A stretch of DNA of 64,000 nt from a bacterium (GTDB taxonomy: Bacteria; Planctomycetota; UBA1135; UBA2386), in the NCBI GenBank assembly GCA_024743115.1, contig JANSXC010000017.1, forward strand, positions 1-64,000, read 5' to 3'. Shown here in pieces: positions 37,863 through 48,397 of the stretch. How positions within the stretch are numbered: position 1 is the stretch's first letter; each line of letters begins with the position of its first letter. A program made the position numbers and the translations under genes. The notes below the pieces were generated by a model. It did no database searches, had not been told where the DNA came from, and was given only the letters and a program-made list of their open reading frames with translations.

Positions 37863-38615
37863 CTACTCCGGCTCGGGCGCGAGCCGCCGCGCCAGATTGC
37901 CGTAATTGCGGTAGCGCGTGACATCCGGCGGCCCCGGCGCATAGCGCCAGAGCAGTTCGGCCCCGGGCGCGGCTCCCCCGCCCGCCGGCACCGCGATCAG
38001 CGAACTCGATACGGTGGCGTAACGTTCCCCGTGCTTGCAGATCACGTGCTCACCGTCGCCCCCGCGATCGCTGAGGAGCGGCACGAGCCCCGACAGCTGC
38101 TGATCTGCCGTGGCCCGCGACGCAACGGCAGCAGCCATCGCCCGCGGCGTGAGTTCGCCAGGGCCGTGTTCGTTGGTGATCAGCAGCACGGGATCGGCCC
38201 ACTCGACCGTCTCCAGCCCATCCCCCGCGTTGCGCAGCACGACGATGCGTTCCGCATCCGCGACGACGAGCTGGAAGCCCGAATGGGGCGCCCGTGCCAC
38301 GGCCCGCTGCACTGCGACGATCCCGGCATCGAGCGAGTCCTGATCGAGCGCGAGATGCGGCAGCAGGCCACGCGACGGCGCCGCGGGCAGGACCGGCGCG
38401 CTGGCGAAGTTGGTGATGCCGGCGAACGCACCGCGATCGTTGACCGCGAGCCACGTGCCCCCCGCCACGCGATCGCGCGGGGACAGGATGCGGCGACGGT
38501 CGCCGACGAACAGCCCGGGCGGCGCCGCCTTGCGGTCCGTGCGCTCGTCGCGGTTGCCGCCGACCACCAGCGGATGGCCGTCGAACCGGCCGCGCAACAC
38601 GAGCAGCAGACACAT
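37863..38615 (-). CDS. NRDE/TANGO2-family protein
   Basis: A 250-residue protein beginning MCLLLVLRGRFDGHPLVVGG with the diagnostic NRDE tetrad at residues 21-24 and GGTWLAVNDRGAFAGITNF near 52-70. This is the NRDE (TANGO2/T10) family, an Ntn-hydrolase-like fold whose N-terminal Cys2 is conserved. Eukaryotic members have been linked to haem trafficking and Golgi organisation; bacterial function is unknown. It lies 12 bp downstream of an MFS transporter on the same strand, and a functional link is possible. Confidence 0.88.
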   Translation of the reverse strand: MCLLLVLRGRFDGHPLVVGGNRDERTDRKAAPPGLFVGDRRRILSPRDRVAGGTWLAVNDRGAFAGITNFASAPVLPAAPSRGLLPHLALDQDSLDAGIVAVQRAVARAPHSGFQLVVADAERIVVLRNAGDGLETVEWADPVLLITNEHGPGELTPRAMAAAVASRATADQQLSGLVPLLSDRGGDGEHVICKHGERYATVSSSLIAVPAGGGAAPGAELLWRYAPGPPDVTRYRNYGNLARRLAPEPE

Positions 38616-38627
38616 CCTGCCGGAACG

Positions 38628-39959
38628 TTAATCTGCCGCTCGCGATTCGTCGACCGCACGCACCCGCACCCGGCGCAGCACGAACATCCCGACCGCCGCG
38701 AGCAGGCAGAGCCCGCCCGCTGCGAGAAAGGGACGGCGATAGTCCGCGCTCGCGGACCCCGCCGTAGCTACGAGCGCGCCAACCTGCGGACCGAGCGCGA
38801 ACCCGAGCTGCATGCAGCTCTGCACGAGCGAGAACGCCAACGCCCGCCGCGAGTCCGCGACGCGCTTACTCACGGCCGCGTAGGCCAGCGTCATCGAGCC
38901 AGCCATCGTCGCGGCGGCGAGTCCGCGCAACACCAGGAACTCGTTCGTCGACGTCACGAACGACGTGACGGCGAACACGCCGCTGAGGATTACCGCCAGC
39001 GCATACAGGCAACGCAGCGGACCGTAGCGATCGGCGAGCCGCCCCCAGAACGGCGTGAACACGACCTGTGAGATCGCCAGCACGCCGAACGCGATCCCGA
39101 CCGTGCGGTCGACGGCGTGTGCCGGCGACGAACTCAGCGGCAGCACCCAGGCCGGCGCGCCGAGCTCGCGGACCAGCAGCGCCACGAACGGCTCGAGCAT
39201 GTTCTGCCCGAGCCGCAGCACCACGACGAGCACCAGCAGCCAGGCAAAGACGCGGTTGCCGAGCAGGCCACCCACTCCGTCGAAGAAGCCGCGAAGGAAC
39301 GAATGCTCGGGCGGAGCGACCCGGGGCGTGTCGCGCACGCGCAGCGCGAGCTGCAGCGCCGCCAGCGCGGTGAAGATACTCGTGAGCCAGAAGATCGAGG
39401 CCCGCCCGAAGTAGTGCGCGAGTTCGGCGCCTAGGAACGGCCCGGCGAACGTGCCCGCCGCCATCGCGACCTGCAGCCGCGCGATCACGATGCCGTGCAG
39501 CTGCCGTGGCGCACCCTGTGAGACGAGCGCCATGGAGGGCGCGACGTAGCCCGCGAACGCACCCTGCACGACGCGCATGAGCAACAGCCACACCGGCGCA
39601 TCGGCAAACGGCATTCCGGCGGTCGTGATCGCGATCGCGACGTTGGCGCGGATCGCCATCGGCTTCTTGCCGACCCGATCCCCGAGCGCCCCCCAGATCG
39701 GACCGACGAGCGCCGCCGTGAGCGGCGCGACGCCGTAGATCAACGCCGCCCAGAACGTCAGCTCGGCGGCGTCCGTGATGCCGAAGCGTTCCTCGATATA
39801 GAGCGGCAGCATCGGCAGCACCGCCATGAGCCCCATCGAGGTCGCAAACAGGCTCGGCCAGACCGCGTGGAAGTTCCGCCGCCAATCGGGTGCGGGCAAA
39901 CCCGCGCCCGCGGAGTCCCCGTCGTCGGCGGGGAGCGGAGGATCGTCGCGGTGGCTCAA
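38628..39959 (-). CDS. MFS transporter, drug-efflux type
   Basis: A 443-residue protein with twelve hydrophobic segments and the MFS motif A in the cytoplasmic loop 2-3 (GALGDRVGKKPMAIRA). A second motif-A-like sequence, WGRLADRYGPLRCLY, is in the loop between TM8 and TM9. YVAPSMALVSQGAPR lies after TM4/5 as in the MdtG/Bmr branch of DHA1 exporters. The N-terminal 25 residues are acidic and cytoplasmic. Substrate cannot be told from sequence. It is followed 12 bp later by the NRDE gene, so the two are likely co-transcribed. Confidence 0.88.
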   Translation of the reverse strand: MSHRDDPPLPADDGDSAGAGLPAPDWRRNFHAVWPSLFATSMGLMAVLPMLPLYIEERFGITDAAELTFWAALIYGVAPLTAALVGPIWGALGDRVGKKPMAIRANVAIAITTAGMPFADAPVWLLLMRVVQGAFAGYVAPSMALVSQGAPRQLHGIVIARLQVAMAAGTFAGPFLGAELAHYFGRASIFWLTSIFTALAALQLALRVRDTPRVAPPEHSFLRGFFDGVGGLLGNRVFAWLLVLVVVLRLGQNMLEPFVALLVRELGAPAWVLPLSSSPAHAVDRTVGIAFGVLAISQVVFTPFWGRLADRYGPLRCLYALAVILSGVFAVTSFVTSTNEFLVLRGLAAATMAGSMTLAYAAVSKRVADSRRALAFSLVQSCMQLGFALGPQVGALVATAGSASADYRRPFLAAGGLCLLAAVGMFVLRRVRVRAVDESRAAD

Positions 39960-40079
39960 GAACGACTTCTAACCGATGCCGCTGGTCGGCACGAACGCGA
40001 CGGGCGAGATCTCGCGGCGCAGACCCTGGACCGGGCTCGGGCGCCGGACCGGTGCGCGGCTTTCGTGACGTCGCGCAGA

Positions 40080-42560
40080 CTACTTCGCGGTCACGGTGCG
40101 GAACCGCAGCAACAGAGTCGTGCGATCCTGGGCCGCGCTCGACGGCTTGGTGCCCGCTGCGGTCGTCGACCGGGGAGCCGGCCGAGGCGTCGCCTTCTCG
40201 GCGCCGCCACCACCCCGGGCCTGCCCCAGCCCGCGCGATCCATCGCCGCGGGTTCCGCTGCCCAGCTCCGGATCCGGCTCGGCCCCGGCCATCGGTAGAC
40301 CGAGGCGCACGGCGACCGCGCGGTTCGTAACCGGCACGCGCACCTCACCGTTCTTGAGCCGATAGCTCGCCGACCGCGCGATCGTGGACAGCTCGCGCAT
40401 CAGCCGCCCCACCGTCGCGCGGTCGCCGCTGACGAGCCACACACGTTCTCCCGGCGCGAGCGCCTCGGCGGCAGCCTCTGCCGGTGCAGCCTTCCCACGC
40501 TTGCCCGTCGCCGAGCCGCGGTCTCGCGACGGTGCGACGAACCAGTGCGTCACATCGGCGAGCTCGAGGCCCGCGAACCGGCGCTCGCCGAGCTGCGCCA
40601 ACCCGCCGCGAATCGAGGTCGACGACCGACCCCGCCCCTTGGCCGGCTGCTCCGCGATCCGATCCAGCGCCGCCGCCGAACTGCCCGCAATCTGTTCTGC
40701 CACGAACCCACGCGTCGAAACGGTTCGGACCGAGCTGGAGCGCGCGGCGCCCGACCCGGTATCAGATTCGGGAGCGGCATACCGGACCAACGGCGCGGCC
40801 GGCCCCGGAGTGCTGGGACCCGGAGTGCTGGGACCCGGAGTGCTGGGCCCGCCGGTCACCGGCCCTGCCGGCCCGCCGGCCTTCGGCCCAGCCGGCGCGG
40901 CCGGCTTCGGGTTCGACTTCGCCCCGCGCGCAACGCGCTCAGGCGCTCGAACGCCACCGACACCGCCACCAACGCCCAAAGGCGCAACCACTCGGGTGAG
41001 CTGCAGGTACGGCAAGGTCGCCTGGGTCAGCGGGACACGGAACGCTCGCCGCCGCTCCCGGGCTGCCCCGAGGAAGAAATCGTCCGAGCCCGTCCGCGTC
41101 GATTCCGCCCGACCCTCGTCGGCCTTCGGCACCACGGACTTGGCCGTTTCGGACCCCGGCTTCGCCTTCTTGGCCGGCGCAGTGCTGCCGCCCTTCCCCG
41201 CGACCTCGGGCTTCGCACTGCCCGCTGTCGCACCGCCCTCGAAAGCCTCCGGCGCCACGGCGCCCCGACGTGCCCGTCGGGACTCGCTGAACTCACGCGT
41301 GACGGGCACCCCCTTGTTGGCGTCCCTAGTGGAACCGCCCCTATTGGAACCGTCCCTGTTGGAACCGTCCCTGTTGGAAGCGTCAGCCTTGCGCTCTTCG
41401 CGCTCTTCCTGTTGACGCTCGTTCGCTTTCAGGCCGGTCGGCTGCTCGGTGTCGTGCAGTACCTCCGCCTCGGTCGGGGCCGGGTCCGCGAGCGCAGTCC
41501 GCTCGTTGGCCGACGACAACTTCGACTTGGCGGCCTTCGGCGGCGGCGGCGCCTGCTGCAGTCGCGCCGCCGTCGGCAGCTCGTCGACGCTCTTGCGCGC
41601 CAACCGCACGTCACCCTGGCTACGTTCTTCGTCCTTGCTCGCGGGCCGTTCGCCATCCCGCACAGCCCCGCGCCGACCGGGAACCTTGTCCGCCGGCCCG
41701 CGCTCGGGGAGCACGCGATCACCCGCGGTGACTCCGCCCCCAGCCGTGCTCTTGGCGCGCGCCGAATCCCCGCTGTTCCCCCGTGGCCCAGCTATGTGGG
41801 GCTCGGCTATGTGGGGCTCGGCTATGTGGGGCTCGGCTACCTGCGGCTCTACGGCTCCGGCGCCCGGCTCCTTCGACCAGCTGCCGCGCTCGAGACGCAG
41901 GACCGCGGCGTTGCCGTCCGCGGAGCCCGTCTTCTCGGCGTCCGCCTTCTTGGCGTCCGGATCCTTCGAACCAGCCGCCTGCGCGTCGATCTCCTGCAGG
42001 CGCGGAGTCGCGCTCGGCGCCAACTCGCCGGTCTCGAAACGATGCCGCTCGACGAAATCCACCGGCGCCTGGTCCTCCGCCGGCGCCTGGTCTTGCGCCA
42101 CACTCGCGGATTCGGGCGCCAGCGGCAACTCGTTCGCGAGCGAATGAATCAGGATCGCGACGACGAGCAACGCCGCCGCGGCCGCGATGCTCGTAAACCA
42201 ACGGTAGCCAGAACCACCGACGCCGCTCCCGCCAGCGCCACTGCCCGCGGCCGGTCGCTGCGGCCCGGCCGTCACCGCCCCCATGACGCGGTCGGCCAGA
42301 TCGACCGGGCGCGTCGGCGCCTGCAGCGCGCTGCGCACGCTGAGCACCGTCCGTTCGTAGGCGGCGAGCTCGGCCGCGAGCTGCTGGTTGACGCGCAGCT
42401 CACCCTCGAACCGTGCCCGCTCGCGTTCGGTCATCTCGCCGTCGAGATACGCCGCCAACCGCTCGTCCGGCTCGCGGTCGCCGCCCCCGCCGTTGCCAGA
42501 GTGCGCGCCGCCAGAACCCGCGCCGCCGAAATCCGTGCGATCCCGATCGTGAGCGGTCAT
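40080..42560 (-). CDS. Very long transmembrane anti-sigma factor-like protein
   Basis: An 826-residue protein overlapping the ECF sigma gene by 4 nt. The N-terminal cytoplasmic part (about residues 30-85) is a short anti-sigma-like helical domain, DERLAAYLDGEMTERERARFEGELRVNQQ, cut here; it lacks a zinc-binding HXXXCXXC motif. A transmembrane helix follows at about 120-140 (SIAAAAALLVVAILIHSLA). The rest, over 680 residues, is outside: a low-complexity region with pentapeptide minisatellites encoding AEPHI, SNRDG and GPSTP repeats, then a folded C-terminal part (WFVAPSRDRGSATGKRGK, VWLVSGDRATVGRLMRELS). Likely it holds the sigma factor at the membrane and senses envelope state. Far longer than typical anti-sigma factors of about 200-250 residues. 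Confidence 0.8.
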   Translation of the reverse strand: MTAHDRDRTDFGGAGSGGAHSGNGGGGDREPDERLAAYLDGEMTERERARFEGELRVNQQLAAELAAYERTVLSVRSALQAPTRPVDLADRVMGAVTAGPQRPAAGSGAGGSGVGGSGYRWFTSIAAAAALLVVAILIHSLANELPLAPESASVAQDQAPAEDQAPVDFVERHRFETGELAPSATPRLQEIDAQAAGSKDPDAKKADAEKTGSADGNAAVLRLERGSWSKEPGAGAVEPQVAEPHIAEPHIAEPHIAGPRGNSGDSARAKSTAGGGVTAGDRVLPERGPADKVPGRRGAVRDGERPASKDEERSQGDVRLARKSVDELPTAARLQQAPPPPKAAKSKLSSANERTALADPAPTEAEVLHDTEQPTGLKANERQQEEREERKADASNRDGSNRDGSNRGGSTRDANKGVPVTREFSESRRARRGAVAPEAFEGGATAGSAKPEVAGKGGSTAPAKKAKPGSETAKSVVPKADEGRAESTRTGSDDFFLGAARERRRAFRVPLTQATLPYLQLTRVVAPLGVGGGVGGVRAPERVARGAKSNPKPAAPAGPKAGGPAGPVTGGPSTPGPSTPGPSTPGPAAPLVRYAAPESDTGSGAARSSSVRTVSTRGFVAEQIAGSSAAALDRIAEQPAKGRGRSSTSIRGGLAQLGERRFAGLELADVTHWFVAPSRDRGSATGKRGKAAPAEAAAEALAPGERVWLVSGDRATVGRLMRELSTIARSASYRLKNGEVRVPVTNRAVAVRLGLPMAGAEPDPELGSGTRGDGSRGLGQARGGGGAEKATPRPAPRSTTAAGTKPSSAAQDRTTLLLRFRTVTAK
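40804..40848. repeat. 15-bp minisatellite, three copies
   Basis: The unit CCCGGAGTGCTGGGA is repeated three times in the anti-sigma gene, encoding GPSTP pentapeptides on the minus strand. The copies differ only at the last base. Confidence 0.9.
41324..41383. repeat. 15-bp minisatellite, four copies
   Basis: A unit close to CCCTGTTGGAACCGT is repeated four times in the anti-sigma gene, encoding Asn-Arg-Asp/Gly-Gly-Ser pentapeptides. The copies carry a few substitutions. Confidence 0.88.
41791..41850. repeat. 15-bp minisatellite, three identical copies plus one degenerate
   Basis: GCTATGTGGGGCTCG occurs three times without change (41791-41835), followed by a diverged copy at 41836-41850. It encodes AEPHI pentapeptides in the extracytoplasmic part of the anti-sigma protein. 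Confidence 0.92.
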
Positions 42561-43273
42561 TGCACGAACTCCGCGAGCATCTGCTGCAACAGGACGCGAC
42601 CCCGGTGAATCCGCGACCGCACCGTGCCGGCGGGCAGATCGAGAACCTCCGCGATCTCGTCGTAGGACAACGACTCCATATCACGCATCACGACCGCGAC
42701 GCGGAACTCCTCGGGCAACTTGCCGACGCACTCGCGAACCCGCGCCAGGAACTCGGACTGGTGCGCTTGCTCCGCGGGATCGATCTCGCGACCCTCGGGC
42801 GTGATGTAGAAGTCCTCGGTCGCGCCGACCGGCGCATCGATCGACACCGTCGGCCGATTGCGCTTCTGCGCGCGCTGCCGGCGGTACTCGCTGATCGCGA
42901 CGTTGTTGGCGATCGTGTGCAGCCAGGTGTGAAACCGGACCTGGCCATCGAACCCGGGCAGACCCTTGTGCACGCGCAGGAACACTTCCTGTGCTAGGTC
43001 CTCCGCCATCGTCCGATCGCAGCGCAATACCGAAACCATGAGTCGCATCACCCGGTCTTGAAACATCTCCACGAGTCCACGGAACGCCTCGAGATCGCCG
43101 TCCTGCGCGCGCAGCATCAGCTCGCGCGCCGGATCCGCGGTCCCGTCGTCCACGCGACCACCGCCGGTCGAGCCAAGCTCGATCCGCCGCGGCGACCCCC
43201 GCAGAGACTCCTGCAAGAGACGCGGCCCGGAGCTCGGGGTTCCCTCGGGAGCAGGCTTTTTCTCGGCTGTCAC
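42557..43273 (-). CDS. ECF RNA polymerase sigma factor
   Basis: A 238-residue sigma-70 family factor of ECF type from a GTG at 43273. Region 2 (about residues 75-145) has FQDRVMRLMVSVLRCDRTMAEDLAQEVFLRV, split here, then HTWLHTIANNVAISEYRR. Region 4 (about 190-238) has LPEEFRVAVVMRDMESLSYDEIAEVLDLP and GTVRSRIHRGRVLLQ, the helix-turn-helix. The first 60 residues are an unusual low-complexity extension (VTAEKKPAPEGTPSSGPRLL); a shorter start is possible but would enter region 2. The stop overlaps the start of the anti-sigma gene by 4 nt, so they are co-expressed. The regulated genes are not evident. Confidence 0.92.
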   Translation of the reverse strand: MTAEKKPAPEGTPSSGPRLLQESLRGSPRRIELGSTGGGRVDDGTADPARELMLRAQDGDLEAFRGLVEMFQDRVMRLMVSVLRCDRTMAEDLAQEVFLRVHKGLPGFDGQVRFHTWLHTIANNVAISEYRRQRAQKRNRPTVSIDAPVGATEDFYITPEGREIDPAEQAHQSEFLARVRECVGKLPEEFRVAVVMRDMESLSYDEIAEVLDLPAGTVRSRIHRGRVLLQQMLAEFVQ

Positions 43274-43461
43274 GGGCTCGCGCAAGGTTCGGCGGCAACG
43301 GGGGATCCGCTGCAGGAGCCACACCAGAGCAGCCCCGCCGCCGGTCGGCACCGACCATAGCGCACGGGGTTGGATGCGGCGACCCTCCGACGTTCGGCCG
43401 TTCCAGAACTTCCCGGACCAGGGGCCATCGCTCCGCCCCTGCCGAGTACATTCGGCCGACG

Positions 43462-43758
43462 ATGAAGAAGACCGTGTTCTCGTTCGCCTGCCCGTGCTGC
43501 GGCAAATCGGTCGAGGTCGACACCCGGACCGGCAAGGCCCGCGCGACGAAGCCCGAGGAGAAGAAGGGCGGCGGCGATCTCGACGCGCTGCTAGGTGCCC
43601 AGAAGCGTGAGAGCGAGCGGCTCGGCGACCTGTTCGACGCCGCGCAGAGCAGCGAAGCCTCCGATCTCGACCGACTCGAAGAACAGCTGAAGCGCGCCAA
43701 GAAGGACGCCAAGAACGACGAGGACGAGCGGCCGCCGAACATCTTCGACCTCGACTGA
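43462..43758 (+). CDS. Small zinc-ribbon-like protein
   Basis: A 98-residue protein with an N-terminal CPCC motif (FSFACPCCGKSVEVDTRTGK), which could form half a zinc site; no second Cys pair follows, so metal binding would need dimerisation. The middle and C-terminal parts are highly charged and helical (ESERLGDLFDAAQSSE, DRLEEQLKRAKKDAKNDED), probably a coiled coil. It ends PPNIFDLD. No family is recognised. It precedes pnp on the same strand by 65 bp. Confidence 0.65.
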   Translation: MKKTVFSFACPCCGKSVEVDTRTGKARATKPEEKKGGGDLDALLGAQKRESERLGDLFDAAQSSEASDLDRLEEQLKRAKKDAKNDEDERPPNIFDLD

Positions 43759-43823
43759 CCGGCGCGTCCCGGGTTTTTCGTCCGCCAGTCGCAAGCGCCC
43801 GAGCCGCCCGGCAAGATCGCGGC

Positions 43824-45932
<2,109 letters not shown>

Positions 45933-45938
45933 TCCGGG

Positions 45939-46148
45939 TCAGTAGTGCACCCACCACCATCCACCGTCGGTGTACTCGAAGTACTCGCCAAGCTGGAGGC
46001 CGCCATCGCGCACTCGAACCGCCGTGGCCAGCGGATCCAGCTCGAAGAGATCGATCGACGTCGCGGTGCGCTGCGCTGTGACCAGCTGCCGGCCGTCGAA
46101 GGTCACCGACAGACACTCCGTTGCCGCGAGTCCCGTGCTGCCGACCAA
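45939..46148 (-). CDS. Small hypothetical protein with a terminal WWW motif
   Basis: A 69-residue ORF with a TTG start at 46148 and no in-frame ATG. Its GC3 is high and codon choice matches neighbours. The protein is beta-like (FDGRQLVTAQRTATSIDLFE, then LGEYFEYTDGGWWWVHY) and could be a small domain ending in three Trp. No signal peptide. It lies 57 bp downstream of the DUF2058 gene on the same strand and 6 bp from the convergent pnp stop. It may be a real small protein or the tail of a decayed longer gene. Confidence 0.45.
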   Translation of the reverse strand: MVGSTGLAATECLSVTFDGRQLVTAQRTATSIDLFELDPLATAVRVRDGGLQLGEYFEYTDGGWWWVHY

Positions 46149-46205
46149 CGTCGGGCGGCAACCGCATCACGTTCCAGCCGGCGCGCGGGCCTGGCCGCGC
46201 CCCGG

Positions 46206-46697
46206 CTACAGCACGCCTTTGGGCGAATACGCGACCGTGTCCGGCAGCTGCTTCGCGACGCGACGCGCAGACTCGATGCCGAGCAGACCGTAGACGTGCG
46301 TGCCGACGGGACCGGTACGCATGATGCACAGCGCGCCCGCGGTCACTTCCTGCGCTTCGCGGGGCGATAGTTCGAGCCACGGCAGCGCGCCGTCGTTGGT
46401 GGCGAAATAGAACTTCACCGGGCCGCGCGCGGGGCGGCGGGCCTCGCCGAGCAGGACCTTGGCCGCCGCGAGTTCCTCGCGCGCCTTGCGCTCGCGGTCG
46501 AGCTGCTCCTGCTGCTTCTTGCTGAGCTCGCGACCCTCCTGCCGCAGGCGCTGGACCTCCTGCTGGCGGTCCTTCTGCTCCTGCTCGATCTGCTTGTGAC
46601 CCTTCTCGGTCCGCTCCACGCGGGACTCATGGGCCAGACGCTTGGCGTCCTTGTCCGAGAGGATCTTGGCCTTCTTGAACTGATCGCGGAGGTTCAT
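46206..46697 (-). CDS. DUF2058-family (YaiL-like) protein
   Basis: A 163-residue protein typical of DUF2058: an N-terminal MNLRDQFKKAKILSDKDAKR helix, a long highly charged coiled-coil stretch to about residue 90 (HKQIEQEQKDRQQEVQRLRQ), then a compact C-terminal domain with VKFYFATNDGALPWLELS and GTHVYGLLG. E. coli YaiL belongs here and is described as nucleoid- or ribosome-associated without a defined activity. The start ATG at 46697 is consistent with the family. Monocistronic or with the small ORF that follows. Confidence 0.85.
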   Translation of the reverse strand: MNLRDQFKKAKILSDKDAKRLAHESRVERTEKGHKQIEQEQKDRQQEVQRLRQEGRELSKKQQEQLDRERKAREELAAAKVLLGEARRPARGPVKFYFATNDGALPWLELSPREAQEVTAGALCIMRTGPVGTHVYGLLGIESARRVAKQLPDTVAYSPKGVL

Positions 46698-46730
46698 CGT
46701 CCGCGATGATACCCGGCGACGGTCAGCGTG

Positions 46731-47018
46731 TCAGTCGACCAGGCCGGCGCTCGGCTCTTCGAAGCGGATCGCCAGACCGGTTCGACCGTCGCCCATCGAC
46801 TCGGCACGCACGAGCTCGCCGCGCACGGTCGAGCCATCCTGGATCTTGACGTTTACTTCGATCGCCTTGTCGATCGTCAGGTAGACGCCCTGCGCACTGA
46901 TGTTCTCACCCGAACCCGTGATCGGCGTCGCGTCGAAGTCGACGGTAACCGGGTCCGCGAAGTCGATGCGTTCGTGTTCGCGCATCTCGAGGGTGACGTT
47001 GTCATCGTCCTGGCTCAT
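46731..47018 (-). CDS. PilZ-domain protein
   Basis: A 95-residue single PilZ domain. Both c-di-GMP motifs are present: RxxxR as REHER near the N terminus and (D/N)xSxxG as NISAQG in ENISAQGVYLTID. The ATG at 47018 is preceded by GGAGG at 8 nt, which settles the start; an upstream ATG at 47048 would add ten residues. It probably binds c-di-GMP and acts in motility, adhesion or another surface trait. No active diguanylate cyclase is in the window, since the GGDEF-like protein at 24992 is degenerate. It is divergent from the methyltransferase gene. Confidence 0.88.
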   Translation of the reverse strand: MSQDDDNVTLEMREHERIDFADPVTVDFDATPITGSGENISAQGVYLTIDKAIEVNVKIQDGSTVRGELVRAESMGDGRTGLAIRFEEPSAGLVD

Positions 47019-47097
47019 GGGGATTGCCTCCGCCGCTGCCATCGGCAATTCCCCGAGCCGGACTGAACCGTGAACCCTCGCGCGCTACTGTCGCGGC

Positions 47098-47760
47098 GTG
47101 GCCGAGACCCCCTACGAACGCGAACCGGGCTATGCGATGCGCTATCGCGACCGGCGGTTTCAGAGCGGCAGCGGCGCCGCCACCGACCGTCGCGAACGCC
47201 GCGCGCTGCGAGACCTGCTGGCCGCCGCTTCCGCGGCTACGCCCACCGCCACCGCGACCGGGATCTGGCTCGACGCGCCGAGCGGCGCCGGCCGGATGTC
47301 CGACGAGCTGCCCCAGCCCGTCGTGCAGGTCGACCGGGACCCGGAGATGGTCCGCGCCGCTCCGGGCGACGGCGCGCGGGCGTGCGCCAGCGTGCTGCGA
47401 CTGCCGTTCGTGGACGATGCGTTCGCCGGGGCGCTCTGCCATCGCCTGCTGCAGCACATTCCGACACCTGTCGAACGCATCGACATCCTGCGCGAGCTGC
47501 GGCGCGTGACGACGGGACCGATCGTCTTCTCGTTCTTCGACGCGCGGAGCCTGCAGCATGTGCGACGCCAGCTACGGCGGCGGCTCGGCAAGCGTCGCTC
47601 CGGCCGATCGGCCGTGTCGCGCCGGCAGCTCCAGCGCGAACTAGCCGCCGCGGGGCTGCGCGCGGTGCGGTTCGTGGCCCTGCGCCGGTTCTTCAGCGAC
47701 CAGACGCTCGTGCTGTGCGTGCCGGAGTGCGCGCCCGTCACCGCCGCCGTCTCGACTTGA
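47098..47760 (+). CDS. Class I SAM-dependent methyltransferase-like protein
   Basis: A 220-residue protein from a GTG at 47098. The SAM-binding region is a somewhat degenerate motif I (GIWLDAPSGAGRMSDEL), motif II VVQVDRDPEMV, and the methyltransferase-11 pattern VLRLPFVDDAFAGALCHRLLQH followed by ILRELRRVTTG. The canonical GxGxG is changed to APSGAG, so binding may be weak. The last 80 residues are basic (HVRRQLRRRLGKRRSGRSA). The substrate is not known. It is divergent from the PilZ gene and followed by a receiver-domain gene 130 bp downstream. Confidence 0.8.
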   Translation: MAETPYEREPGYAMRYRDRRFQSGSGAATDRRERRALRDLLAAASAATPTATATGIWLDAPSGAGRMSDELPQPVVQVDRDPEMVRAAPGDGARACASVLRLPFVDDAFAGALCHRLLQHIPTPVERIDILRELRRVTTGPIVFSFFDARSLQHVRRQLRRRLGKRRSGRSAVSRRQLQRELAAAGLRAVRFVALRRFFSDQTLVLCVPECAPVTAAVST

Positions 47761-47890
47761 GACGGCGCCGTCACCAGGCCCGGCCAGCGACCGCACCGGG
47801 CTCGCGGCGAAAACCGCAGAACCGCAGTGAATGCCTCAGTCGGCCCGGTGACATGGACCGATAGTCGCGGCAGAGGAGAGAAGTCAACCG

Positions 47891-48376
47891 ATGCCGATTC
47901 TGAAACCCCCAGTCACGCCGACCGCCGCGCCCACCAGGCCGGCTGCCGCGCCGAAGCGCACGCGTGAGCTGCAGTGCGTAGAACGCCTCACGCGCATCCT
48001 CATCGTCGAGGACGAACCCCTGACCGCCGAGGTGTTCGCCAAGGCGCTGTCGCGCGCGGGACATCAAGTCGAAACAGCATCCGACGGCCTCCAGGCCCTC
48101 AACCGCCTGCGCCAACGCATACCGACGGCCATCGTGCTCGACATGAACCTGCCGGCAGTCCCGGGTGCCGACGTGGTGCGGCGACTGCGAGCCGACGGCC
48201 ACACGCGGGTTCCCATCATCGTCGTGTCGGGCAGCCACCCAAGCGCCGCGGGCATGGACGAGGCCACGATGGCGCCCGGTATCTGGCTCGAGAAGCCGGT
48301 CAAACCGCGCGAGCTCGTCGCGGTCGTGCAGCGCTTCGTGCCGACCGAGGACGACGACGGTTCCGCCGTCGAGTAG
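47891..48376 (+). CDS. Stand-alone response-regulator receiver protein
   Basis: A 161-residue protein: an N-terminal 30-residue Pro/Thr-rich tail, then one receiver domain (about residues 34-150) with acidic pocket ILIVEDEP, phosphoacceptor Asp in IVLDMNLPAVPG, conserved Ser in IIVVSGSH and Lys in LEKPVKP. No output domain follows, so it is a CheY-like single-domain protein whose partner must be encoded elsewhere. The extra N-terminal tail is unusual. A GAGGAGAG Shine-Dalgarno-like sequence precedes the ATG. Confidence 0.92.
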   Translation: MPILKPPVTPTAAPTRPAAAPKRTRELQCVERLTRILIVEDEPLTAEVFAKALSRAGHQVETASDGLQALNRLRQRIPTAIVLDMNLPAVPGADVVRRLRADGHTRVPIIVVSGSHPSAAGMDEATMAPGIWLEKPVKPRELVAVVQRFVPTEDDDGSAVE

Positions 48377-48397
48377 TCGGCAAGTCAGCCACGAACC

